DNA of 64,000 bases from Bacteroidales bacterium (GTDB taxonomy: Bacteria > Bacteroidota > Bacteroidia > Bacteroidales > JAADJA01): NCBI GenBank assembly GCA_020052415.1, contig JAGVPB010000014.1, positions 30,485 to 94,484 of the forward strand, read 5' to 3'. Position numbers and translations under genes: made by a program. Positions 1-8,873 of this stretch are shown here, piece after piece. Position 1 is the first letter of the stretch, and every line of letters begins with the position of its first letter. The notes beneath the pieces are model-generated. The model made no database searches, was not told the origin of the DNA, and worked only from the letters and a program-made list of their open reading frames with translations.

Positions 1-129
1 GAAGTAAAACGGATGATGCTGACCCCGGTAAATGATGAGATCACCGACAGAGAACCTTATAATGGCTATTTGGTTTACCAGGGCGGAGTGCCTGCCGTTG
101 AGGAATTCATCCGAAGGGTGCATAAATAA
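1..129 (+). CDS. C-terminal end of an unrecognised protein (partial)
   Basis: Frame 1 is open from the window edge to TAA at 127-129 and gives 42 residues ending in VEEFIRRVHK. It is followed at once by a strong terminator hairpin and faces the convergent asnA gene, which supports a real gene end. The fragment is too short to assign to a family and has no motif that I recognise. It shows no T9SS sorting tail. Confidence 0.6.
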   Translation, partial: EVKRMMLTPVNDEITDREPYNGYLVYQGGVPAVEEFIRRVHK

Positions 130-130
130 A

Positions 131-168
131 AAAAACCTAACAGGTTTTTTCCTATCTGTTAGGTTTTT
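131..168. terminator. bidirectional intrinsic terminator
   Basis: A perfect 13-bp inverted repeat (131-143 pairs with 156-168) encloses a 12-nt loop. The left arm begins with an A run and the right arm ends with a T run, so the hairpin can terminate both the + strand gene ending at 129 and the - strand asnA ending at 188. Confidence 0.85.
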
Positions 169-187
169 CTGATGACTGTGCTCTGAT

Positions 188-1318
188 TTATTCTAATACA
201 AATATATTCTTCTTAGCACAAATCCGCTTTAGCTCATCAGGCCATACGCTGACCGTTACTTCCCCAAGATGTGCTGCCCGGAGCAAATACATATAGGTTC
301 GTGACTGACCTATTCCACCACCGATACTCAGCGGAATCTTATCATTTAATATTGCCTGGTGATAAGGCAGCTTAAGAAAATCAAGCTGGTTAGAAATCGT
401 AAGCTGCTGTTTCATGGTGTCTTTGGTTACTCTGATGCCCATCGAGGAAAGCTCATGCCTTCTCTTCGTAACCGGATTCCAAACCAGAATGTCGCCATTC
501 AGTCCGTGCATTTCAGTGCCATTCTTTGTAATGGTTGGGGTTACCCAGTCATCATAGTCGGCAGCGCGCATCTCATGCGGATAGCCATCCTTCAGAACCC
601 AGCCAATGCCGATGATGAAAATGGCATTGTGATACTCCTGGATAACCTTTGTTTCCCTTTGTTTACGTGGTAAATCAGGATACATTTCCAGGATTTCTTC
701 GGCGTGTAAAAACTTCAGTTCTTCAGGGAAATCAGGATATTTACTATTCCTTAATTCCGGGAAATTTTCTTTTGCCATTTGTCCGGCGCCATATAAAACT
801 TTCCAGATCTTTCTTACAATGTCTTTCAGGAAATCGAGGTTACGCTGATCGGCAGTCATAACTCTTTCCCAATCCCACTGATCCACGTATGATGAATGGT
901 CATGATCGAGGAAATAATCTTTACGAACCGCCCTCATGTCGGTATTAATACCTTCACCCACCTTGCATCCGAATTGCTTCAAAGCCATTCTTTTCCATTT
1001 TGTTGCAGCCTGAACAACCTGCGCTTCTATTCGTTTTTCGAGACCCAGTCCACAAGGGAAATCAATGGGTGTGCGTGAGCCATCGCGGTCGAGGTAATCA
1101 TTAACTCCGCTGTCTTTGCTCACGATCAGAGGCACCTGTACCATCTGTATGTTGAGTTCTTTGGCAAGATTCTCTTCAATATAGTTTTTAACCATATAAA
1201 GAGCTTTCATTCTTTTTAATGGCGGCAACAGTGGAACATAATCCGCCGGAAGTATTTTCTCGACTTCCTCATAAGTGCTTATACCCGGACCAGCCAGGTC
1301 GGCTTTTTTATCTGACAT
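188..1318 (-). CDS. asnA: aspartate--ammonia ligase (AsnA)
   Basis: Makes L-asparagine from aspartate, ammonia and ATP in the cytoplasm. The 376-residue protein resembles the class II tRNA-synthetase-like AsnA family. Visible family segments are VPLIVSKDSGVNDYLDRDG near residue 65, the DQWDWERVM region near 147 and the C-terminal glycine-rich SIGGGIGQSRTYMYLL near 335 that forms the motif 3-like ATP site. It is somewhat longer than the roughly 330-residue enterobacterial enzyme because of an N-terminal extension and internal insertions. The start is fixed by a strong Shine-Dalgarno sequence 6 nt upstream. It stands alone, convergent with the partial gene at 1-129. Confidence 0.95.
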   Translation of the reverse strand: MSDKKADLAGPGISTYEEVEKILPADYVPLLPPLKRMKALYMVKNYIEENLAKELNIQMVQVPLIVSKDSGVNDYLDRDGSRTPIDFPCGLGLEKRIEAQVVQAATKWKRMALKQFGCKVGEGINTDMRAVRKDYFLDHDHSSYVDQWDWERVMTADQRNLDFLKDIVRKIWKVLYGAGQMAKENFPELRNSKYPDFPEELKFLHAEEILEMYPDLPRKQRETKVIQEYHNAIFIIGIGWVLKDGYPHEMRAADYDDWVTPTITKNGTEMHGLNGDILVWNPVTKRRHELSSMGIRVTKDTMKQQLTISNQLDFLKLPYHQAILNDKIPLSIGGGIGQSRTYMYLLRAAHLGEVTVSVWPDELKRICAKKNIFVLE

Positions 1319-1324
1319 TTTTAA

Positions 1325-1331
1325 ACCTCCT
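1325..1331 (-). promoter_or_regulatory. strong Shine-Dalgarno site of asnA
   Basis: Read on the minus strand the sequence is AGGAGGT followed by 6 nt and the ATG at 1318. This is a near-perfect anti-16S match at ideal spacing. It is unusual because Bacteroidota genes generally have AT-rich leaders with little Shine-Dalgarno signal. Confidence 0.7.
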
Positions 1332-1470
1332 AATTTTTAATTGAATTGTAAATTTTATGAAAATTAAACGGCGCCTAAAGTATGTCACATATTTTAATAT
1401 TCCAAGTTTTACAGAAAATTTTGTTCGGCAACAGTTTGAATGATTATTTTTGGCTGTAAATTATGAGTCC

Positions 1471-1589
1471 ACTCCGAAAAGTGTTGCGGAACGTCATTGC
1501 GAAGGCGAAGCCTGAAGCTATCTGTTGATCTACAATACATACGGATTGCTTCACTACGTTCGCAATGACGATGAACGACTTTTCGGAAT
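1471..1589. repeat. nested palindromic intergenic repeat (CGTCATTGCGAA type)
   Basis: Two nested inverted repeats are visible: 1471-1482 with 1578-1589 (11 of 12 pairs) and 1492-1503 with 1559-1570 (12 of 12). The arms contain the CATTGCGAA/TTCGCAATG words that, when translated, give the familiar spurious CERSEAI peptide found in many databases. It lies between asnA and the T9SS gene at 1613 and could form a long hairpin. It is most likely a REP/MITE-like sequence. Confidence 0.75.
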
Positions 1590-1612
1590 GACTCAAAAAC
1601 AAACAACAGATT

Positions 1613-2395
1613 ATGAGATATACAGCATTTACCAAGGTTTTGGTCGCAACCCTGTTCGTTTTTACATCGGTTGTTTCCATAAGTCAGATTACTCTTGATC
1701 ATACTTATACCGGCTGGGCTTCGATGTCGAATCTTGCAATTTCAGGATACAAATATCATGTGCTTGATACTGAAACCAAAACGCTTAAACTGTATAACAT
1801 CAACCATTCCTTGTGGAAAACAGTTAATTTATCTGTTCCTGCAGGTTATACTCTGTTGACATCGGTTTATAATGTTTCAGAAAATTTATTCAGCCTTGAC
1901 GGAAAAGTGGGATTCACCTATTCCTATTACCAGACAACACCAAGCGTACAGTATGAAACACGTGTGATCAATGAAAACGGAACAATACTTCTTACCATTG
2001 CAGGTGCTACCTATGCTTATGCTTATGAAGTTGATGGAGAAGCAAAACTTCTTGCATACATTACCAACTACACCAGCAGTACAACAACCACCAAAGTTTT
2101 TGACCTTCCGGGTGATTTGACGACAAATGTCGTCAGTTTAACTTCTGAAAGCCGGCTTCCCTTTCCAAATCCTGCGATTGATGGCATCACGATCCCGTAT
2201 CCCGCAAATGAAATGACTGAAGGCGGTGAAATCCGGGTTTTCAATTCAGGAGGCCAGTTAATGAAATCGTTCCAGGTTGATCAAACTTTCAATCACATCA
2301 TCATCCGGCCGGGCATGTTGTCCTCCGGCGTTTATCATTATAAAATACTTAATTCCACAGGCGAACTGGATGCAGGGAGTTTTGTGGTGCGGTGA
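1613..2395 (+). CDS. secreted protein with T9SS type A sorting domain
   Basis: A 260-residue exported protein. Residues 1-25 (MRYTAFTKVLVATLFVFTSV...) are a signal peptide. Residues 30-180 are a beta-rich region with many Thr and Tyr that I cannot assign. From about residue 180 the chain has the T9SS C-terminal domain: FPNPAIDG, then GGEIRVFNSGGQLMKSF and GVYHYKI, ending FVVR. The protein should therefore cross the inner membrane by Sec and the outer membrane by T9SS, and be anchored or released at the surface. A decayed copy of its 3' end lies at 4205-4446. The substrate or function is unknown. Confidence 0.85.
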   Translation: MRYTAFTKVLVATLFVFTSVVSISQITLDHTYTGWASMSNLAISGYKYHVLDTETKTLKLYNINHSLWKTVNLSVPAGYTLLTSVYNVSENLFSLDGKVGFTYSYYQTTPSVQYETRVINENGTILLTIAGATYAYAYEVDGEAKLLAYITNYTSSTTTTKVFDLPGDLTTNVVSLTSESRLPFPNPAIDGITIPYPANEMTEGGEIRVFNSGGQLMKSFQVDQTFNHIIIRPGMLSSGVYHYKILNSTGELDAGSFVVR

Positions 2396-2737
2396 AAAGG
2401 CTTTAGTAATCTTTTTAAGCATTTCTATTTACCTTAAGTTTCCTATTCATAATTCAAAACTTTGGATCATTATGGACGCTGACATTGTTTGCGCCTAACT
2501 TAGGTGATCCTGCGGAACACTTTGAGGGCGGGGATACTGTGGAACACTTGCAATGATTTGTAAAAAGTGAACCCTGAATAAATTGAACAGACAACATTTT
2601 TTTGTTAAGCGATTGTTAAATATCTTGACACTACAGATTCCTTTTTTATCTTGCACTTGTGTTGACTTATTGCTAAATCCCAACCTAGGTTAATCGGATT
2701 AAAATCTTAAAATGCTGAGAAACTAAATTTTTGTGAT
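2396..2737. other. gene-free intergenic stretch
   Basis: No coding sequence is apparent. Positions 2440-2500 resemble 4480-4530, extending the duplicated block that begins in the gene at 1613. A second short resemblance (CCTGCGGAA...) links 2508-2545 with 5745-5775. TTGACA at 2625 and TATCTTG at 2647 could form a weak promoter for the gene at 2738, but the match to TAnnTTTG is imperfect. Confidence 0.5.
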
Positions 2738-4093
2738 ATGAAAACAAAACTACTTTTCACTTTATTTCTGCTTCCCTTTTCCTTGATTTTTTCCCAGGAA
2801 TGGGTACAATTAGCCGGCGATCCTGAAGGTGGCGGTGTTACAGATATTTTTGTCAATGAAATTTCAGGTGAACTTTTTGTTACAACTGGATCACTCAATT
2901 GGCCAGGCGGAGAAGATGGCGGAATCAGAAAATCCACCGACGATGGTGCAACCTGGATAAACCTTTTTGATGCATATACGAGCCGGTTTATCATGATGGG
3001 TCCTGACGGAAATTTATATGCCTCCATTTGGGACTACCCGGCGGATGAGGGACTGTATCGCTCAACAGACAATGGAAATACCTGGACATTGTTAATTTCT
3101 GTACCAACCGGAAATAATATTTTTGCTTGTGCCATAAAAGAAGGGAGTACAAACATTATATATGCCGGTACTAGTCAGGGGGTTTACAAATCCATTGATA
3201 ATGGAGCTACCTGGGCTTATTCAAATGCAGGATTACCAATAGATAAACTGGTAAGGTCACTGGCTGTAAGTCCTGACGGAAACACCATTGCAGCAGGTAC
3301 AGTAAGCGGATTGTATGTTTCGAGCGATGATGGTAATAACTGGGACCAGGTAACGGGTGACGGCGAAGGGGAGATTATTTCAAGCGTGATGTTTGATTTT
3401 GATCCAACTAAAGGGAATAAATCGGAAGCTAATTTATATTTCGGGAGTGAAAATGGCATCCTTTACTTAACCACAATACTTACCTTATATTCGGTTGCCT
3501 ATCTTTGTGCTACCATAGCCCCTGGTGCTGGAATAACCCGAATTATGGCACAACGACATCCTTCTACATTTAATCCGACATGGTTGGTATCTTTATACGC
3601 AGCAACGGGTGGAGCCTTTTTCTTTGCTGTTACAAATGTTGCACTATGGGTAGCATTGATGAATGGATTGCCATCAAATCCTATGATCTCCATGTTCACA
3701 TCCTACATGATTGCGAGTACCGCTGTCATGGTGATGTATATTGCCTTTTACGGAAATAATATAAATGGTGCGACGGTCTTCAAAACAACCATGTCCGTGT
3801 CAACTGATATTACCTTGCAGCCCTATACAAATGATGGAATGGAATTATTTCAGAATATCCCAAATCCTTTTAATGGCGAAACGTGGATCAATTTCAGATT
3901 GTCAGAAACCGGCCAAACGACCTTGAAAATTTTTGATCTGGCAGGAAAAGAGGTTAAATCCCTTTTGAATAGTCCGCTCGACGAGGGAAAACATAGTATA
4001 AAAGTTACTAAGGAAGGTTTAAAGCCAGGCATTTATTATTATGTTCTTGAATCCAACAACTTTATTCAAACGAAAAAGCTGGCGATCCGGTAA
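2738..4093 (+). CDS. Asp-box (BNR) beta-propeller protein with T9SS sorting domain
   Basis: A 451-residue secreted protein. A signal peptide covers residues 1-20 (MKTKLLFTLFLLPFSLIFSQ). Four clear Asp-boxes follow: RKSTDDGATW, YRSTDNGNTW, YKSIDNGATW and YVSSDDGNNW, typical of BNR/sortilin-like propellers. From about residue 240 to 350 the chain becomes strongly hydrophobic and looks like three membrane helices. The segment FAVTNVALWVALMNGLP aligns with the third Asp-box (KSIDNGATWAYSNAGLP), so I read this as decayed blades and not as a true membrane domain. The C-terminal 80 residues (NIPNPFNGETWI... LKPGIYYYVL) form a type A sorting domain. Its ligand is unknown. It may be under relaxed selection. 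Confidence 0.8.
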   Translation: MKTKLLFTLFLLPFSLIFSQEWVQLAGDPEGGGVTDIFVNEISGELFVTTGSLNWPGGEDGGIRKSTDDGATWINLFDAYTSRFIMMGPDGNLYASIWDYPADEGLYRSTDNGNTWTLLISVPTGNNIFACAIKEGSTNIIYAGTSQGVYKSIDNGATWAYSNAGLPIDKLVRSLAVSPDGNTIAAGTVSGLYVSSDDGNNWDQVTGDGEGEIISSVMFDFDPTKGNKSEANLYFGSENGILYLTTILTLYSVAYLCATIAPGAGITRIMAQRHPSTFNPTWLVSLYAATGGAFFFAVTNVALWVALMNGLPSNPMISMFTSYMIASTAVMVMYIAFYGNNINGATVFKTTMSVSTDITLQPYTNDGMELFQNIPNPFNGETWINFRLSETGQTTLKIFDLAGKEVKSLLNSPLDEGKHSIKVTKEGLKPGIYYYVLESNNFIQTKKLAIR

Positions 4094-4204
4094 TATATCA
4101 TTTTTTTTGATTTAAGAACAAGCCCGCCTGACCGAACGGGGCTCTTATCCAGAATATTTATCAGTGTCCTTTATTCCTTTTAAAAGTTGTTGTTTTGCAA
4201 TGGG

Positions 4205-4446
4205 GGATTGATGTCCTCACGATCCCGTATCCTTCTGATGCAATGACCGAAGTCGGCGAAATCCGGATTTTCAATTCAGGAGGCCGGTTGTTGAAATCGT
4301 TTCAGGTTGATCATGCCTTCGATCACATTATCATACAGAGTGGCATGTTAACACCGGAGTCTATCATTACAAAATACTTAATTCAAAAGGTGAATTGGAT
4401 GCAGGGAGTTTTGTGGTGGGATGAAAAGGCTTCAATTATCTTTTTT
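4205..4446 (+). pseudogene. decayed duplicate of the 3' end of the T9SS gene at 1613-2395
   Basis: This stretch is an obvious nucleotide match to about 2174-2415. In frame it reads LTIPYPSDAMTEVGEIRI then FNSGGRLLKSFQVD, against the matching sorting domain of the intact gene. A one-base deletion near 4353 shifts the frame, so the last 25 residues are read in the wrong phase. No signal peptide or upstream half is present. It is a remnant of a duplicated T9SS cargo gene. The open frame runs on into the gene that starts at 4603 only by chance. Confidence 0.8.
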
Positions 4447-4602
4447 AGCATCCCTTTTTCCCTTACCATTTCTATGGGTAGTTTCAAACTATGGATTATT
4501 TTAGACGTAGACGCAGTCAAAGCCCAACAGAGGGGCGAACAGGGTAAGACTTGTTTGATATTTACAATTTGGTTAACTTTGCTGGAAATTTATAATCGTG
4601 TC

Positions 4603-5604
4603 ATGAAAAAGATCTTGATCCTTTTCGTTTTTTGCCTGCCTGTTACCTCTTTTTCACAGACAAACATCACCCAAAACTTTACAGATTCAACTATATATTT
4701 GGGACCGGACTTTAATTTGTGTCAGGGCTATATTCATATACTGGATGCCGGACCTGGATTCGACAGCTATCTCTGGCAGGATGGCTCCACGTTACAGACA
4801 TTTATGGTAACTGAGGGCGGAACTTTTTGGGTGCAGACCTTCATCGCGACGACCTTGTATGCCGATACGATCAACATCGGTTACTGGCCCTATCCCGATC
4901 CCGACCTTGGCAATGATACAATTATTTGTTACGGCAATTTTCTTATGCTGGAACCACCAATCTGATTTATCGCCTATTTATGGCAGGATGGTTCCTCACT
5001 GCCATTCTATGTTGTAGCGAATGAAGGACTTTATTTTGTAACGGTAGTTGACGTACATGGTTGTATAGGTTCTGACTCGATTTATGTTGATTTCACCTAC
5101 AAAACACTTGATCTTGGAAATGATACTACGATTTGTGAATTTGATACGCTTCTGTTGAATGCAGGTGATGGTTACGTTTCTTATCAATGGCAGGATGGAT
5201 CGACGGATCAGTATTTATTGGTGAGCGGGTCTGTTTATAGTGTCGGAGGACATGAATTTACTGTTACGGTTTTGGACACAAACAACTGCGAATACTCAGA
5301 TACTATTTTTGTATTAATATGTGAACATACTGGAATTGCAAAGACGGATGGCAAAAGCATCCTGCTTTATCCAAACCCGGCAGAAAACTATATTACCCTT
5401 AATTTAAGCAGATTTCAGGTTGAGATAAATTCGATCAAGATCTTTAATATTTTCGGGGAACAGGTGTACAGGGATGAAGGCGTACATGCTTTTCCCGAAA
5501 GCCTATACAGAATAAAAGTTGATAATTTAAATTTCGGGATTTATTTTTTGAAGATAGGAACCACACATAAAGAATATACCTTGAAATTACTGATAAAAGA
5601 TTAG
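4603..5604 (+). pseudogene. T9SS cargo protein with three Ig/PKD-like repeats, interrupted by one in-frame TGA
   Basis: The ATG at 4603 starts a signal peptide (MKKILILFVFCLPVTSFSQ). Three repeats follow, each with D-LGND-T-C and a Y-WQDGS motif (near residues 50, 125 and 185), then a T9SS type A domain (LLYPNPAENYITLNL ... FGIYFLKI). The whole 333-codon frame is continuous except for TGA at 4963-4965. By alignment with the other two repeats the TGA sits where a conserved Gly stands, so a single GGA to TGA change explains it. The product would be truncated to 120 residues without a sorting signal. A sequencing error cannot be ruled out. UGA is a normal stop elsewhere in this window. Confidence 0.8.
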
Positions 5605-5871
5605 CCTAACCCCGGGTATCTTACAGCCGCAGCTATGGCCTCTTCACCCCGATTCTTCTTACCTGGTCTTGTGTAATGGCGCGACTTATGGGTCTTCATG
5701 ATCGTATTTTTTTTGCTTCACATATTGTGATCCCAAAGGTAATCCTGCGGAATGCCTTCGTGCCCGGCGATTAAAATCCAAATTACCCGGAATCAAAATA
5801 TTATTCTTTTAATCACCAGCCAATCAACAAAACCTAACGGGTTTCTTTCGGGTTGAAAGTATAAAAACCAC

Positions 5872-7824
5872 TTATTTCCGCCTGATCACTTTCATCACCT
5901 GATTGTTTATTCCGTCTGAAAGCTGAATAAAATATATGCCCGGCGTCAATGAGGATGCATCCCATTCATAGCTGTATTTTCCGGGTATCCTGTTATACCA
6001 TAACCGGTTATGAACTTCTTTTCCGAATTGATTATAAATGTTTAGCGTGATATCACAAAAGGTCAGAATTTCACAGGTAATATTCACGGATTGGCTGAAT
6101 GGGTTTGGATATGGACTTTGGATTATAAGCTTACTTCCGGTAAAGTGATTTGGTATCTTTACAATCAGTTTCTGATTTGTGTAATAATTGAATGTACCAT
6201 TATAATTTCCAAGCGTAAGATCAGGATCACCGTCTCCATCGAGATCGCACAACGCGGGAGTTGCATTTTGCCCTCCTGAAATCCCCTGAAGCAGTTCATT
6301 ATTTTCAAACCAGTTACCATCGTTATTCTCAAAATACTGAACCTCGTTGAATAAATCACCGGTAACCAGGTCATGATCACCGTCAAAATCAATATCTGCA
6401 AGAGAAGGAACACAATTGGAACCGACATCTATGCCACTAAAAAACCCTGGAATGGTCACCCATAAAGGTGACAAAACCGAACCCTGGTTTTCAAGAAAAG
6501 TAAGAACACCGTTTTCATTTCCGGCAACAATATCCAGGTCCCCGTCGCCATCCATATCCACCAGCCTGGGAGCCGACCAACTTCCCAGATTAACAGTTCC
6601 CAGCAGCGCAGGATCAAGAATAAAATCTGAACCGTTATTCAGATGACAGTATAAATTCCCGGACAAATCACCTACAATCGCATCCGGAAGTGAATCTCCG
6701 TTCACATCTCCAACAGTCACGGCGCTGTAAATCGAATGTTTCAGGGATACAAACGGTGCGCTGTTTTCGTTCCATGCAGGACCTGTTGGGGTTCCGGTAT
6801 TTTCGTAATACTTAATATCACCTAATTGGCTGCCTGTAAACAAATCAAAGTCTCCATCATAATCATAATCGTGAAAGAAAGGATTACTGGCTGAACCTAC
6901 ATCCATCACCCCACCAAAAAGCGTTGCATTTACCTGCCAGACAGGAATTTCAGAAGTTCCGGTATTGACATAATAGTTTAAAGGACCGGAGTAAGTTCCA
7001 AAAACCAGGTCATACTTATCATCATCGTTCATATCCACCAGGTCAGGTGAGTTCCAGTAGGTCTCATTACCCAGGTTTTGAAATGGAACATCATCGGGTT
7101 GCCAATCAGGATTTTGGGGAGTTCCAAGATTCCGGTAGAAAATAAATCCGTGGTCGTCCCTGCCCGACAGAATATCCTGATCCAGGTCATTATCAATATC
7201 GCAGAAAACAGGATAAGCGTATAGTCCGACATCTCCAATTGTGATGATATTCTCCTCGCTGAACATTGCGACATAGACAGATCCTGAATTTGTATAAACC
7301 TTAATAATGCCGTTTTCACTAAATCCAACCACAAGGTCAGGATCGTCATCATCATCCACGTCAGCCAAATCGGGTACAGGATTGTAACCGGTAACCAAAC
7401 CATCGAAAAACCCTTCAATCTTAACAAATTCAGGGTTATAAACATCCCCTATATTCGTAAAGAGGTTCAAACCCGTAAATCCTCCCGAAATAAAGTCCGG
7501 ATCGCTGTCACCATCAATATCGCAAAAAACACCCATCTCAGCATCAAGGGGCGAAACATCAGCAAAAATATCATCACCCGTCATAAAAGCCGGCGCTGAG
7601 GGTGTTCCTGAATTGACCAAATAATAAGGCTGAGTACTGGTGTTCCCAATGATCATATCCGGATCACCGTCATTATCCAGGTCGGCAAAACGCGGCTGGG
7701 AAAACGTTAAACTTGGAATACCGCTCGGATTGAAAATACCGTCGTTCTGGACCCAGGGCTGGCCGGATACTGAGTTAATCAGAGCGACAATCAAAAGGCT
7801 CAGAAAAGAATAATTTTTGTTCAT
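5872..7824 (-). CDS. FG-GAP/VCBS repeat protein with T9SS sorting domain
   Basis: A 650-residue secreted protein made of repeated FG-GAP-like blades with Asp-rich calcium loops such as DLDNDGDPDMIIGN, DVDDDDDPDLVVG and DYDYDGDFDLFTGS. There are about ten such loops between residues 40 and 540, suggesting an integrin-like beta-propeller. Residues 1-22 (MNKNYSFLSLLIVALINSVSG) are the signal peptide. I chose this ATG over one 23 codons upstream, which would bury the signal. The C-terminus (SPYPNPFSQSVNI ... LTPGIYFIQLSDG) is a type A sorting domain. Probably a surface binding or adhesion protein; the ligand is unknown. Confidence 0.88.
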   Translation of the reverse strand: MNKNYSFLSLLIVALINSVSGQPWVQNDGIFNPSGIPSLTFSQPRFADLDNDGDPDMIIGNTSTQPYYLVNSGTPSAPAFMTGDDIFADVSPLDAEMGVFCDIDGDSDPDFISGGFTGLNLFTNIGDVYNPEFVKIEGFFDGLVTGYNPVPDLADVDDDDDPDLVVGFSENGIIKVYTNSGSVYVAMFSEENIITIGDVGLYAYPVFCDIDNDLDQDILSGRDDHGFIFYRNLGTPQNPDWQPDDVPFQNLGNETYWNSPDLVDMNDDDKYDLVFGTYSGPLNYYVNTGTSEIPVWQVNATLFGGVMDVGSASNPFFHDYDYDGDFDLFTGSQLGDIKYYENTGTPTGPAWNENSAPFVSLKHSIYSAVTVGDVNGDSLPDAIVGDLSGNLYCHLNNGSDFILDPALLGTVNLGSWSAPRLVDMDGDGDLDIVAGNENGVLTFLENQGSVLSPLWVTIPGFFSGIDVGSNCVPSLADIDFDGDHDLVTGDLFNEVQYFENNDGNWFENNELLQGISGGQNATPALCDLDGDGDPDLTLGNYNGTFNYYTNQKLIVKIPNHFTGSKLIIQSPYPNPFSQSVNITCEILTFCDITLNIYNQFGKEVHNRLWYNRIPGKYSYEWDASSLTPGIYFIQLSDGINNQVMKVIRRK

Positions 7825-7927
7825 AATCATTAATTTTAAAATAAAAATAGTCAAAACTTTGGAACAACTACCTTTATTTATAAACTTATTCACAATAGTT
7901 TGTGGTAAAAAGGTAAAAAAAGAGTCA

Positions 7928-7956
7928 TTTGAAAGTTTGATTTTACCTTATTTTTG
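7928..7956 (+). promoter_or_regulatory. Bacteroidota-type promoter for the L,D-transpeptidase gene
   Basis: TTTG at 7928-7931 is followed after 17 bp by TATTTTTG at 7949-7956, matching TTTG-N-TAnnTTTG. The start codon at 7982 lies 25 bp further on. Confidence 0.6.
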
Positions 7957-7981
7957 ACCGATAAAATTTTAATTTTTTTTA

Positions 7982-8728
7982 ATGAAGTTTCTGATCATCC
8001 TTTTTCCTTTATTGTTCCTCAATCCGGGTATGAATTCCCCATCCTTCAGGGAGGAGCAGATGGCTTTTACACGGGTGAGGGAAGCTTATGCCTGTAAAGA
8101 GAAAATCGTTATAAAAACGCTTGCCGAACATTCACTTTCGCTCGACAGCCTGAGGATTTACCTGCGCGCTTTCAAGACCGAAAAGAAAATCGAGCTGTGG
8201 GCGAAAAATATTTCCGATTCTGTCTTCGAACTGGTCAGGGAATTCCCGATCTGTGATATGTCGGGTGATGTCGGGCCGAAGCGGCGCTATCGCGACCTGC
8301 AGGTCCCGGAAGGATTTTACCACATCTCCGATCTTAATCCTTTCAGCAAATATTATTTGTCAATGCGGATCAACTATCCAAACGCATCCGACAGTATCAG
8401 AGGTGTTAAGGGTCATTTGGGGAATTATATTTTCATTCATGGCGAATGCGTTTCATCAGGATGTATGGCTATAACCAATGACAGGATCAAGGAATTATTT
8501 GTCTGGAGTATTGAAGCCTACAACAGCGGACAGGAACAAATTGAAATAACCATCTACCCCGCCCGCCTGACCGATCCCATTTATTCCGTTTTAAGAACCC
8601 GGTACAGCAGGTACAAGGATGACCTCAGCTTATGGACTGACCTCAAAAAGAGTTATGATCTGTTTGAAAAAAACAAAGTACCTCCAACTGTAAAGTTCCT
8701 CCGTGACGGTACGCATCAGGTGAACTGA
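7982..8728 (+). CDS. L,D-transpeptidase family protein (YafK-like)
   Basis: A 248-residue exported protein. Residues 1-18 form a signal peptide. The YkuD-type L,D-transpeptidase fold is indicated by VPEGFYHISDLNP (near 113) and by the catalytic signature IHGECVSSGCMAI (near 156), with the essential His and Cys in the HG...SxGC arrangement seen in the YafK/DpaA branch. In E. coli this branch cuts or remodels the peptidoglycan link to lipoprotein; here the substrate is open. The downstream minus-strand genes also act on murein peptides, which makes a cell-wall role likely. A good promoter lies upstream. The last 60 residues are a Lys/Arg-rich extension. Confidence 0.85.
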   Translation: MKFLIILFPLLFLNPGMNSPSFREEQMAFTRVREAYACKEKIVIKTLAEHSLSLDSLRIYLRAFKTEKKIELWAKNISDSVFELVREFPICDMSGDVGPKRRYRDLQVPEGFYHISDLNPFSKYYLSMRINYPNASDSIRGVKGHLGNYIFIHGECVSSGCMAITNDRIKELFVWSIEAYNSGQEQIEITIYPARLTDPIYSVLRTRYSRYKDDLSLWTDLKKSYDLFEKNKVPPTVKFLRDGTHQVN

Positions 8729-8873
8729 AGAGAGGGGCACAGGGAAATAGGGTGAAATACATAGAAATAAATGGAAATTGGCCGGAACAATCAGGCAATT
8801 GCATGCTGCCTATTGCCGACTGCAAACTGCCTTATATCAACAATTCAGCAAACTGACAATTCATCAATTTAAA
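8729..8873. repeat. text-like intergenic repeats between convergent genes
   Basis: Short degenerate words recur here (GCATGCTGCCTATTGCC, GACTGCAAACTGCC). They are like those at 31900-31930 and 54640-54700. No gene is visible. Confidence 0.5.

Noticed and set aside
1409..1702. Minus-strand open frame containing the CERSEAI-type peptide
   Set aside because: It is the translation of the palindromic repeat at 1471-1589 and overlaps the start of the T9SS gene at 1613.
3460..3780. A fused membrane domain or frameshifted gene in the propeller protein
   Set aside because: The other two forward frames contain stops and no better protein; the segment aligns with an Asp-box of the same protein.
4195..4965. 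One long open frame suggesting a single 256-residue gene
   Set aside because: Its first part is a decayed duplicate sorting domain, followed by non-coding DNA; the signal peptide of the real gene begins at 4603.
4963..4965. TGA recoded as Gly, as in some candidate phyla
   Set aside because: Several intact genes of the window, for example at 1613-2395, end with TGA, so it is a normal stop here.
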